From Rhabdophis nuchalis (Eukaryota > Chordata > Lepidosauria > Squamata > Natricidae): a DNA stretch of 64,000 nt. The translations under genes and the position numbers were made by a program. Shown piece by piece: positions 47,095 through 58,158 of the stretch. Below the pieces are notes generated by a model that ran no database searches, was not told the DNA's origin, and saw only the letters and a program-made list of their open reading frames with translations. The stretch spans positions 76,222,715-76,286,714 of the forward strand of contig CM077646.1 of the NCBI GenBank assembly GCA_039707465.1, in the 5' to 3' direction. Numbering within the stretch: position 1 is the stretch's first letter; each line of letters starts with the position of its first letter.

Positions 47095-49516
47095 GTAAGG
47101 TAGTTTCTTAGCATCTAATAATTATTCAGCATAAATGTTTAGTTAATGGAGTGGGTCAGAATTAAAGGTAACATTCGAGTTACAAATCTGTGCAAAAGAC
47201 AAAATCTAATTTTTAAAAATGGCTCAAAAGTAGTAAAACAGTTTGATGCCAAGATGAGCTCTCTAATACTTACACATTTTCTACTATCCTTGCTAGCAGA
47301 TGGGGGGTTTTTTGTGCTGAAATTAGAAGATTTCAGCAGGAAAAACACAATAAGTCTATGTACCTACAATTTTATTTCCCCTTGCTGCTAATATACAATT
47401 GCTTTCATTTATTTCCTTTATAAGTATGCTTCAGTTAAACTTTGGAATTGGCACATAGTTCAGAAGGATTTCCAGATTAGTAAGAATATTATAACTGTAA
47501 GAAAAATGTTCAAAAGGAAGGCCAAATGATTAATTAATGGGGAAAGATTCTTTTGACTTTTAAAAAGGTTAATATTTCCAATGGGTGACCTCTGAATTTG
47601 CTCAAAGCTATTATTGCAAAGAAAGTGTTGTTCCATTGCTGTCCAAATTCTACCTGCTAAAAGGCAAATTGAGTATGGTGGATATTTCCCCTTATTTTGA
47701 GCAAAGTTGCATCAGGAAAGAAATTTGGAAGAAAAATAAAGTCATTTAGGAATCATTGAAGTACACTCCTTCTCCTGGCTCCAAGATGGCTTGTGTATTG
47801 TTGTTGAGGATGTGACTGTGCATGTTAAAAAAACTTGTGTTCCTTGTTGCATTTTTCCCTCCCCCTTTCCCCCAAACTCTCTTGCTTTTCAACTGCTAAA
47901 TTTCAGTCTCCTTGATGATATGTCTTATATTCCAATTTTGCAAAAACTTTAGTAAAATGGTGACTTTGAATAAAATTATTCACCAGTTGCAAGGGTTTAC
48001 ATGTGCATTGTTTTCATAGCATAATGTATCAAGATCTAATTTCCAAAATCATACAGTAACTTACCAAGGGCAACAGAAACTAAGTTCAATTGGTAAGGAA
48101 GTTGACAAGTAGCAAAGACGGCAGCAGTGACATCGTCCCTCCTTTAGTGGCTGTGATGATGGCTAGGGCTAGGAAAGGCAGTGGAAAATAGTGTATTAAA
48201 AATCACATTGAGGTTCACTGACTCTATTGTCTGCATTTTATTTTTCTTTTATGTTGGCATAACTAAAAGATGCAAATACAAATGTGTTTGTTGCTTTAAA
48301 TTTGATGTGGAAAATCTTAAGAAAACTACGGCCAGTAAATTGAAAATCCCATTACACTCCATGCATTGTTGAGGGTGTTAATTATAGTTTTGCAACTATC
48401 CCTTAGCATTGACATGGATTTTTAAACCATGATTCTGTGCTGTTTTATAAGAGAAATTACATTTAATCTCTTATTTTAAGATCATGCTGATACAGTCATT
48501 TAGTTCATTAGACGTTAAAATTGGCGACAAGCAATGTGAAATTGCTGGCTATGTTTTCTTAAACAGTCTGTAGGGATTTGGTAATTAATTACTGCAAACA
48601 GTCTAAGTAGTTATAAGAACTATCATTATAGCAAATTAAGCAGGAAATCAATTGAAGCACAGTTTCAATTTGTAGAGTATCTCTGAAATTTCTTCGTTAG
48701 AATAGAGGTAGCTTTTTAAAAATACAGAACCATTTGACAACAACCAAGTATAAAATTAATGGTCATTGGAAAGGAAATGCGGTAAATGTTAAAACAGGCC
48801 TTTTCAGGAACGGAAGTTAATGAAAATGATTCCATAATTCTATGAAGAATTACTGATGTATATTGCATTTTGATTTTTTTAATGAAACCGAAACCGAAAA
48901 TAAGATAAAATTTCAGTTGCCGTGATTTTAAAATAAATACACTTTTAATGTAAACTATCTTTACATAGTAGTTACTTTGCTGTCCTCTGTAGGAAACAGG
49001 TAAACAGAAGTGCAGAGAAGGCTGTTTCTCAAATCTAATTTAAATGTTAAACTTATTAAATATCAAAAGCAGCTTTTGAATCAATTCAAAACAGATGTAT
49101 CAGGTAATATGTATGTGAATGGGTCTGTATGAGTAACCACCACAAAGTGGGTAAACTGGGACCTTTTGAATTTGCAGTGTTTCACTTCCTTGTGTTGTGT
49201 CAGACAAGGTTACAGGATAAAAATTTACCTGCCTGTAATATGCTCTAAAGCTCTTGGATAACACCACTCCTTCAGTACTAGCTTCCTTTAACTTGATAGG
49301 ACTTTAGTGTTTCAGTTGGCTTCGGTCTTTTCCTAATAACAAATATTAAGCTACTTGGCTTTTTTGTGGGGTGTTTCTATATGTGTATGACTGGAACTAA
49401 TTAAGATAATTAGGGATATGATGTTATGCATATGTGTTGTGAAGCTGTTAAAAATATGTCAGGTTCACTCAGATTTAAATTGTATATATGAGCACTTGAT
49501 TTCAGAAGAGGAATTG
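47095..49516. other. Repeat-poor start of the intron after exon C
   Basis: About 2.4 kb without a transposon, microsatellite or exon that I recognise. Short open frames such as 48181-48372 carry no signature. Confidence 0.45.
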
Positions 49517-49908
49517 TGTTAAGTCCTTGGACTTACGACCGAGCACTCTCAGACGCGTCACCATCAGCCGAAGAGGTGGGGGCAGGAGATCCATCTTCTA
49601 TGGCAGCCGAGCAGACACTGCAGCGTTTAGGGCGGAGTCGCTGTAGGCCCACCCATTTGCGAGACTATGTCTGCGCAGTCCAGGGGGAAGGGGTGCTAAG
49701 ACCTCGGACTTACGACCGAGCACTCCCGAGCAATCAGATTGGCGGGAGAATTGCAGGTCCCCTATTGGTTAACTGTCTGACAGCTGGCTGTATAAAAGAG
49801 CTGTCAGACAGGCGGTTCTGTTGTTCTTGTTCTTGTTCGTGTTCACATTAAACCTTTGAAGCAGCTTCCTGCCTCTGTGTCTTTTACCTCAGAGATCAGT
49901 TCTGAGCA
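49517..49908 (+). mobile_element. Intact-looking solo LTR with perfect 5-bp TSD
   Basis: It is 392 bp from TGTTAAGTCCTTGG to GATCAGTTCTGAGCA, flanked by AATTG on both sides (49512-49516 and 49909-49913). CCAAT-like ATTGG words lie near 49738 and 49764, a TATA box at 49791 and an ATTAAA signal near 49847. The terminal 36 bp recur inside at 49694-49730. It is G+C-rich with an AT-rich surround. It has no internal region and is in the ERC2 sense orientation. Confidence 0.85.
49789..49800 (+). promoter_or_regulatory. TATA box of the solo LTR
   Basis: TGTATAAAAGAG follows two ATTGG (inverted CCAAT) words by roughly 25-60 bp, in the usual U3 arrangement. Whether it is active is unknown. Confidence 0.6.
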
Positions 49909-49913
49909 AATTG

Positions 49914-50584
49914 TGTATCAAAAAATTGAAAATTGATGAAGAGGAATCTGGGAAAAAGAAATAGAGAAGGGACATAACCTCTCAGAATATCTTTGGGAAC
50001 ATTTGAAATTTGGCAAACATTCCATGAAAAATATCACCCAAAAGATGCCAGAATGATGGAGGGACCAAAACAAATAAATTATCAGAGGGTCAGAAAGTTT
50101 TATTTATAAAACTGCCCAGCTGAGAACAAAATGAAACACAAACTGCATAAATACTAAATAAAAACAACAACAAAAAGTAATCAACAAAACCCACACAACG
50201 TCTTATTTCTTTCTTATTTATTTTTTTTCTAATACATACTGTAAATTCCAAGAAAAATGAGATTTCTTTTTAACAATGTTTAAAACTAGTAAACAGGGCA
50301 TGAAGGCAACTGGATCACTGGGTAAAGACAGAAAGAAGGCAGATCTTTTTATTGGAATATTAAAAGTGACATAGTATCAGTCCAGGTAGTTATCAACTCT
50401 AGAACTCTTTTAAAAAATAAAATACAAAATTTTCATGTGAAATGTGACTTCTAAAAAAACTGTGTGTTCCATGTGTGGCATTCTCATTGTCACTTGTTAC
50501 CTACTGTGGGAAACATGTTGCATTGGAAATTGTTTCTTAGAATTTGGAAAAATTTATTACAATCTTATTACAATGACAATAAAG
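49914..50584 (+). other. Intronic DNA ending in a Rex1-like 3' terminus
   Basis: The last 30 bp (TTACAATGACAATAAAGATT) match the terminal word of the Rex1-type LINE at 9893 (in reverse, CAATGACAATAAAGGC). The microsatellite at 50585 is therefore probably its tail. The rest is unrecognised. Confidence 0.4.

Positions 50585-50654
<70 letters not shown>
50585..50654 (+). repeat. (ATT)n microsatellite
   Basis: A pure ATT run of about 70 bp directly after an AATGACAATAAAG terminus. The tyrosine/isoleucine-rich open frames are artefacts. Confidence 0.95.
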
Positions 50655-50655
<1 letters not shown>

Positions 50656-50844
50656 AATATGCCTCAGGATATTCAGGCTAAAATTTACAATTGCCTGTTT
50701 TGTGGCCATATTTACTATGGCTCATATTTACTATTTAATCTATTGCTGTTCCATCCCCCCCCCTTAAGTACTGTTTACCTTAAATTACCTATTTATAAAT
50801 TACCTATTTATTTGGTAACTTGATGTAGCTGTCTATTTCACGTT

Positions 50845-50958
50845 TTTGACTTTGAGCGGTGTACAGAGTTAAAAAGACAAACAATGAAACAACATAATAA
50901 AAAACCCAGCAAAAAACTATTACAATCTATTAAAAACAATAAAACCCATTAAAATTCA
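50845..50958 (-). mobile_element. Degraded L2 3' UTR
   Basis: TTGAGCGGTGTACAGAG followed by A-rich DNA with AATAAAACCCATTAAAA resembles the minus-strand L2 3' UTRs at 15300 and 62350 (GGGCGGTGTACAGGC type). No coding part remains. Confidence 0.5.
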
Positions 50959-51631
50959 TTTGAGTGTGATTGGTGAAATGATTCATTCACTTACTGATGC
51001 AAATTTATAACAATCCATACATATTTAGGTGAGATGATCTGTGTTCCTTTAAACTCAGAGCCCTTCATTTTGTGCCTTGTTTCTGATCTATTATTGTTAA
51101 TGTTACTTATCATGATCATGACTTTTCTTTTTGCTGTGTGTATATGCATCTGTAGTGACTCAGTTTGAAAATATTCCTGCAAGATAATTAAGATTCTGAA
51201 TCTATGTATTTCCTAAGTGGCCAAAGTCAGAAATGTCTACTAGGAGAAAGAAAAGTTTTTTCAGAAGTACAGATTTAGTCGATAGGCTTTTGTTAGTGCT
51301 ATGAACTCCAAAATATGTGCCTAGACACATTTGATTGAATCAATCCAGTGACTATGTTATATCAGAGATGCTACAGATAGTCAAAATAGTCGTCATGGTA
51401 ACATGCATATTTTTTTCTTAATTATTGTGATCTTTCCATTACAACTAATATATGCGACATCTGTTATTTTTTTTAAAATGCTAACTCTGTTCTGATTTGG
51501 AAACCAGACTGAAAAACAAAATGTGTAGAATAATAAACATAAGAGAAAGTGAAGAACAATGAAATCAGAAGGATGATGCTTCACTTCAACTAGAGACTCA
51601 GAATCAAAGAAGTTGAGATGTGAAGTATACT
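50959..51631. other. Intronic DNA without recognisable elements
   Basis: AT-rich, nothing called. Confidence 0.4.
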
Positions 51632-51639
51632 ATACAGTC

Positions 51640-52116
51640 CCGTGATGGTGAACCTATGGCATGCGTGCCGTACGTGGAGCCATTTGTCGGAGCACGCGAG
51701 GCGTTGCATTGTCAGCTCCAGCATGCATGCACGTGCTGGCCAGCTGACTTTGGCCTTCTTTTGAGGCCACTTTTCGCCCTATGAAGGCTTCCCTGAAGTT
51801 CTGGAGCAAACCAGAAGTTCAGGAACGGACCTCCGGTTTGCCCATAGGGCTGGTTTTTTGCATCCCAGAGGCTTCAGGGAAGCTTCAGAAGGCTATGGAA
51901 AGCCTCTGGTGGTGGATGAGAAGGCTGTTTTCGCCCTCCTCAGGCTCCTAGAAAGCCTCTGGAGCCTGGGTAGGGTGAAAAAATAGCGCCAAAAGCAGGG
52001 GAGAGCACTGGTCGCATGTGCATGCATGCAGAGGTGGGAAGCATGTGCATGTGTGGCACGCCCATGCACGACCCACTGCGCTCCCCCTGCTTTTGGCATG
52101 GGGTTTGCCATCACTG
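51640..52116. mobile_element. hAT-like MITE (GTGATGGTGAACCT family), 477 bp
   Basis: The ends CCGTGATGGTGAACCTATGG and GGGGTTTGCCATCACTG are inverted. The flanks ATACAGTC (51632-51639) and ATATAGTC (52117-52124) match at 7 of 8 bases. The G+C-rich interior contains GCATGCATGC-like words and repeated AGCCTCTGG words. It is noncoding. The truncated copy at 15166 shares the terminus. Confidence 0.85.
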
Positions 52117-52124
52117 ATATAGTC

Positions 52125-53143
52125 AATATTCTACCCCTTTGGTTTTTTAAATAAAGGCTTGATTCTACTTTTCAGTGATTTTAGCCAGTGAAAGAACAGT
52201 AATAACCAAAATGCACATACTTGGCCTCAGTAGAAGGAAGGCCTTTGTGTTTGCTTCAATAAAATGAAACAAGAAACACCTTACCCGATAGAAAAGGGTT
52301 GTAGCCCCATAAGGATTAATTAATAAATCCTGGCCTTTGGTGACTGAGTAGAACTTGAAGTGTCTCTTCAGAAATAAACAACTAAGAGCAAAAATGCTGA
52401 AAATAAAATTTGCCAAGAACATCCCTTAATTTCCCTTTCTACTGCAAATTCCTGCGATCTTCTCTGCAAAAAACCTCACCAACTGACAGACTGTAATTTA
52501 GTAGAATAAACCATCAAACCAGAATAAACAGAATAATGATGTGAGAGTTGCACTGGTTCTCATTGTCTTCTGGGCCCATTTCAAGAGGCTGATTATCATC
52601 TTTAAAGCCATTTATGCCTCATTACCTTCAAGTCGTGGTGTTGGAAAAGGCTTCTGTGTGCATTCCTTGGACAGCAAAGGTGACAAATAGGCAACGACTG
52701 GAGCATATAAAACCAGACATATCACTGGAGGGCAAAAATCACATAGTTCTGCCTTCTTTATTTCAGCCCCCTCATGTAATTTGAACTTATTGAAAAAGGC
52801 AGTTATGGTCAGGATGGCAAGTGATAAAATGAAACGAGGTCACCAAAAAACACTGTGACTAGACACCATCAAAGCAGACATCAGGCAGAGCCTCAGGCAT
52901 GATTGAATGGACAGCATCCTCACTTTCAGGAGTTCCCTTCTGTAGTGAAATCTTCCCACCCAGTTTGTGTCATCTGGGAGGAAAAGCTCTAAGTTCCCAT
53001 CTCTGGGAGGCTGTGGTGGGCAAGGGGCTGTAATTGAAAGGCTGTTATTTTCAGCCTTTCCCTGGGACAGTTTTTGCTAGAGACTGTGGGAACAAAGTAC
53101 AGCAAGGAGGGGGCGTTCATGTTGGATGAAAGTAAATACTTTC
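52125..53143. other. Intronic DNA without recognisable elements
   Basis: No element or exon was recognised. Confidence 0.4.
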
Positions 53144-53378
53144 CAGTGATAGGATTCAATTTTTTTTACTACCAGTTCTGTTAGCGTGGCTTGGTAGGTG
53201 TTGCTTGTTGGATGTGGCAGGAGAAGGTTACTGCAAAATCCCCGTTCCCTCCCGATCATCTGGGACTCCGGAGGCAGAGAATAGATGGGGGCAGGGGCAG
53301 TCAGAGGTAGTATTTAGCAGTAGTATTTCTTCTACTGGTTCTCCAGAACTGGTCAGAACCTGGTGAATACCACCTCTT
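53144..53378. mobile_element. Possible decayed hAT-like MITE
   Basis: It begins CAGTGATAGGATTCAA and ends GAATACCACCTCTT, with ACTACCAGTTCTG and its near-complement CAGAACTGGT-type words inside. This resembles the 9414 element family. No target duplication was found. Confidence 0.4.
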
Positions 53379-53390
53379 CTCCTATCCTAG

Positions 53391-53397
53391 GAGAGAA

Positions 53398-53491
<94 letters not shown>
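53391..53491 (+). repeat. (GA)n microsatellite
   Basis: About 100 bp of GA repeats with a few AAAG interruptions. Confidence 0.95.
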
Positions 53492-53493
<2 letters not shown>

Positions 53494-55404
53494 AATATTT
53501 CAAAGAGATCCCACACTAATTGGCTTCCTGGAAATTTTTTCTTTTTTCAAGATTATATTTTTACCCTGACCAGCATTCATTAAAAAATAAAATCCTTGAG
53601 GTCCTCCTTGAATTTGATTCAGTGACTTTGCATATTTGGGCTGTCTGGTGATACGGTTCTTTGGTCCTGGATGGAATGACAATCTATGGGTCCTTCTGGT
53701 CTTAATGTCTTCTGCTAGAAGAGCAGATGGCAGCTGTGGCTAGGATGACCTTTGCACATCTTTGGTTGTATGCCAATTGTGTCGCTTCCTAGACCAGGAA
53801 ACTCTGTTCACAGTCCCTTTGCCGGTTTCAGGTGTGGCTGTTATAAAGAAAGACAGAGTCCAGGTATTTACCTCAGTAAGCTTTATACACTCATTCAGCT
53901 GAATAAAGACAGGCCTCTCTTAGCAAGGGAGAATCCTGAACACATTTTAACACTCATATTTATACGTTTGCTACATTGTCCACTTCTCTATGAAGAAGCA
54001 CTGATATCACCCAGACAAACTGGCCCACTCTAGTCGAGATAAAGAAGTATAGAAATAGCTATCCACCAGCCTTGGCGATCTTCCAAGGACATTGGGTGAC
54101 ATCTCAGGTACTTTGGGTGTTTCCTGAGGAACGTTCCATGACCTTGAAGGCCTGTAGAAGCAATGGTGACCTTGGCACATGTGCTCCCTCAAGATTTTCA
54201 ATAGAAACATTAGATTCCTAATCAACAACTCGGCCTTTCTTGGCCTCTTGTTTGGATTACTGCAAAACATTCTTCATGGGACTCTCCATGACCTTGACCC
54301 TGTTGACCTTTTGTAAGGCCTTGGAATACCTTGTTCCAGAGCTTGTTAATGTGTGAAGAGCCCCATTTCTTGGCTATATTGACATCTTTAGTGACATTTT
54401 TCTTTCACTGCCATATATATTTGATTTTGTACTATATTATAACTGTTTTTGCTTGATGATTGTCAGTCAAAGGCATTTGTTTGAGATGAGTGGCTACAGA
54501 AGTTGAATGAATGAAAACCAAACAAACAATATGTCAGACTTGGGAGCCATCTTTTACAAATTGGAGCTTTGAGGAATCTCTAGCCTCGGACTATTATTTA
54601 AGCTATTTGGAACTCTGACACAATCCTTTTATTGAAGTCTGTACAACTCTGGCTTCCCTGACCATGCTTTGCTGTGAGAATCTTGATTACTTACATGATC
54701 TCTATGAATCTTGGGAATAAAGATAATGCTAAAGACCGGCTCTTTGTTTTCTGATAAGTTACCCTCCTATTAGTTCATTTTTGTAAAATAAAAAAAGTCA
54801 TTAAAAATTAAACTCCGATGAAGTGGGGATGCTGGTAGCTGTCAAGATAAGTGTGTGGAAACTGTATCATTAAGGCCAGAAAATGCTTTACAATTACTTA
54901 CTTTAAGCTTTAAATTGTGGATGGGCATGGTTGGTGACTTCATGCAGTTCTTGACCACAAATAATGTTACTTTGAAAGCCACAAGGAGCCCTTAATGTAG
55001 TTATGCAATTGTCAGAATTTAAAATTGAATTGTTAATTTTTGACTGCCAGTAATGTCAGGATGTAATGACAGCTTGCATTATTGACCCATCCACTCCAAT
55101 TGCTCCTTTTTATTCTTATGTATTATGTTTATATGCCACCCATTTCACTATCCAAAGTTCTTAGCTCTATCCAAATATCTAAATGGCACCAAAGGATTGC
55201 TTAATCCTCTAGTAGGGAAAGACCCAGAGTCACTTTGGATAGTAAGATTGGCAGCACATGAATTTAATAAAGAGAGGGGGGAGCATCCTTTCTGATGCAT
55301 TAACTTTAATGTCAGAACATTAGTACTTTCATTTTGGTGCTTTAGCTCTCAACTTTTATATTGAATATATTGGAATTTAGATATATATATTTTTTTTTTG
55401 CTTT
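53492..55404. other. Intronic DNA, possible unresolved LTR-like pieces
   Basis: Around 53830-53945 and 54530-54780 there are AATAAAG signals and moderately G+C-rich stretches that could be old LTR fragments. I could not fix their ends or find target duplications. The rest is unrecognised. Confidence 0.3.
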
Positions 55405-55612
55405 AAAGTCACTGTTGGCTTTGGGCAATTGCTTGGAGAATTCCCTGTAATTTTCCTGGCCAGATTTTCAGAAGTAGTTTTCAAGTTCCTGCCTAGTAGA
55501 GCCAAAGGACAGAGACGGGCCCAGGGTCACTCAGCTGTTTTGTGCCTAAGCAAGACTAGAACTTCTGGTTTCCCAGTTTCTAGTCTGGTGCCTTAACCAC
55601 TACACCAGACTC
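55405..55612 (-). mobile_element. tRNA-derived SINE, reverse copy of the 1232 family
   Basis: On the minus strand it starts GTGTAGTGGTTAAGGCACCA and has a B-box-like AGTTCTAGTCTTGC, then CAGCTGAGTGACCCTGGG. It ends with words matching CCAGGAAAATTACAGGGAAT. The ordered words align with the forward copy at 1232-1430. Confidence 0.8.
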
Positions 55613-56465
55613 TACTCTCTCTATTGGAATTGATATGTTTATTTATTTATTTTATTATGCATGAGTGCCTTTGCCCTCAGGTGGGCAATTTTCCTGTAAA
55701 GATTAGCAACAGTCTAAGCCATTCTCTTCTTTGTAAGCCCTGAAAATGCAGCTCATATTGCTCTTGCCTGCCTGATCACTTACAACTGTACTTTTAGTAA
55801 ACAAAGAGCCAATTCAGGCAGACTCAGAGAAATGCGATTTGTTTCTGATTGCTAATTACACATAGTTATGGGAATATTTCAATTTGATTCTGTGTGTGTC
55901 TAATGGGATTGTGGTAGACAGTCGATTTTTGGGGCACAGTTGTCATTTTCTTGATGGAGATTTTTAACTCCTAGAAGTTCTATTATGTCATTACGTTTTC
56001 CACTGGTGTGATAAGAAACAATTTTCAGGGGAGATTATGAATTGTTTCATGCAAGATGGATACCATGAATACATGTATTATTATTATTTTCATTCCTGTG
56101 GCCTGGATATGATGATCTGTCCTGATCTTGGATCTAATCTGGATGACTTGTCTAGGCTTCCTTGCCCAGGTAACAAACCGACACTGCCATCATCAAGAAA
56201 GGAGGCTAATCCATTAGGAGGTTTTGGTAGTGATTGCAGCTTCTATGAAGTGAAGAATTGTATGGTATTTTATGTGAGACCCTACCTGGACTAGTCATCC
56301 AATCCATTTCTGAATTTGACCTTCTTGAGTAGGAACAGGCAGGGAAAGGTTTATTCCCAAGATAAGCAAAGCCTTTATGGATAATCAGGTACTATAGAAA
56401 TAAAAAATAACATTATTCAAAAAAGTGAGTGAGCCTAGGAACGTCTTTACTAAATGCAGGTTATA
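55613..56465. other. Intronic DNA without recognisable elements
   Basis: Nothing called apart from a short TTTA run near 55639. Confidence 0.4.
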
Positions 56466-56842
56466 CAGGTAGTCCTTGATTTATGTTCACAATTAAACCC
56501 CAAATGCATGTTGTTAGGGGAGATAATTGTTAAGTGAGTTTTTCCTCATTTCTTAAGACTTTTCTTGCCACATTCATTAAGTGAATCACTACATTTATTA
56601 AATTAGTAACACAGTTGTTAAGTGAATCTGGCTTCCCCATTGACTTTGCTGGGCAACAAGTGATCACTTGATCCTGGGACACTGCGACCCTCATAAATAT
56701 GATTCAGGTGCCAAGGGTCCAAATTTTGATCATGTGATTATGGGGACACTGCAATGGTCATAAGTGTAAAAAATGATCATAAGTCACTTTTTCAGGGGCC
56801 ACTGCAACTTCGAATCGTACTAAATGAATGGTAAGTCACTTG
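56466..56842 (+). mobile_element. TA-flanked MITE, copy 3
   Basis: It begins CAGGTAGTCCTTGATTTATG after TA (56464-56465) and ends in a shortened GGTAAGTCACTTG before TA (56843-56844). GTTAAGTGAATCTGGCTTCC, GGGACACTGCGACCCTC and ATAAGTCACTTTTTCAG are shared with copies 1 and 2. At 377 bp it is noncoding. Confidence 0.82.
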
Positions 56843-57164
56843 TATCACTGTAACTGTATGAACCACTTTGTGAACTTTTGAACAGAAGTTCATAACAAAT
56901 ATATCTTGATGAAATTGTTCTTTCAGGCTAATTTAAATACAGTTAAAAAAAAAAAGATTGAGAACCAAGATTTCAATGCACTGCTTTTCTTACATAATAG
57001 TGTGGAAGATCTAGTTGGGATTTGGAAATATTTTCTGAAGATGTACTAAGTCTAGAAAAAAAATCTGTCATATCAGGACATTAGGAGTACACCGAGCATC
57101 TTTTAAAACAAATATCCAATTCAGCTTGTCACTATTCCACTATTGTATGGGATGCAGTGGCTCA

Positions 57165-57799
57165 AGAGGCTCCCCTTGAGGTGCACCCGAAAGCTGCAGC
57201 TAGTCCAGAACGCAGCCGCGCGGGTGATTACTGGAGCCCCCAGATGCTCCCACATAACACCGATCCTGCGCGAGCTGCACTGGCTTCCTGTGGTCTTTCG
57301 GGTGCGCTTCAAAGTCTTGACGACCATCTTTAAAGCGCTCCATGGCTCGGGGCCTAGTTATATGCGAGACCGCCTCCTGCCCCATACATCCCTCAGAACG
57401 ATACGCTCCCACAGAGAGGACCTCCTCAGGGTGCCGTCGGCTGGACAATGCCGACTGGCGACACCCAGGGGAAGAGCCTTCTCTGTGGCGGGCCCTGCCC
57501 TTTGGAACGACCTACCCCCTGAACTCTGCACCATCTCCGACCTCCGCCTCTTCCGCAAGTGTCTGAAGACACACCTATTCCACCTAGCCGGCCTAGCGTA
57601 ACCTCCATACTGATTATTAGATAGTTTTAAATTTGGGATTTTAATTTGGTTTTTAGCGCAGGGTTTATTTATTAGAATAAGTATTTTAAATTTTGATATA
57701 TTTTATATATTTTGTATCTATTTTAACATCCCTGTGCGCCGCCCTGGGTCCATTTGGAGAAGGGCGGCGTATAAATTTAATAAATAAATAAATAAATAA
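57165..57799 (+). mobile_element. L2-type LINE 3' end with open C-terminus and (AAAT)n tail
   Basis: The frame to 57601 is open and covers the L2 C-terminal region: RKLQLVQNAAARVITGAPRC, then RELHWLPVVFRVRFKVL, FKALHGSGPSYMRD, RAFSVAGPALWNDLPPELC and a final LAGLA. The 3' UTR ends GGGCGGCGTATAAATTTAAT and then AAAT repeats, into which a SINE has inserted. Only the last quarter of the protein is present. Confidence 0.9.
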
Positions 57800-57800
57800 G

Positions 57801-58158
57801 AGGGACACAGTGGCTCAGTGGCTAAGACACTGAGCTTGTCGATCAGAAAGGTTGGCGGTTTGTTGGTTTGAATCCTTAGTGCTGCATAACGGAGTGAGCT
57901 CCCATTATTTGTTCCAGCTTCTGCCAACATAGCAGCTTGAAAGCATGTAAAAATACAAGTAGAAAAATAGGGACCACCTTTGGTGGGAAGGTAACAGCGT
58001 TGTGTGCGCCTTTGGCGCTGAGTCATGCCGGCCACATGACCACGGAGATGTCTTCAGACAATGCTGGCTCTTTGACTTTGAAATGTAGATGAGCATCACC
58101 CCCTAGAGTTGGGAATGACTAGCACATATGTGTGAGGGGAACCTTTACCTTTACCTTA
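57801..58158 (+). mobile_element. Sauria-type SINE (well preserved)
   Basis: The tRNA-like head is AGGGACACAGTGGCTCAGTG, with GGCTAAGACACTGAGCTTGT and a B-box-like GTTTGAATCC. The body GGACCACCTTTGGTGGGAAG, GAGTCATGCCGGCCACATGA and GACTAGCACATATGTG follows. The BovB-like terminus is ACCTTTACCTTTACCTTA. It starts directly after the (AAAT)n tail of the L2 copy at 57165. Confidence 0.93.

Noticed and set aside
50444..50767. Open frames with poly-isoleucine or poly-tyrosine
   Set aside because: They are produced by the (ATT)n repeat.
54530..54780. Possible LTR starting TGTCAGACTTGGG with a later AATAAAG
   Set aside because: No target duplication or convincing 3' end could be placed; kept only as a remark on the interval.
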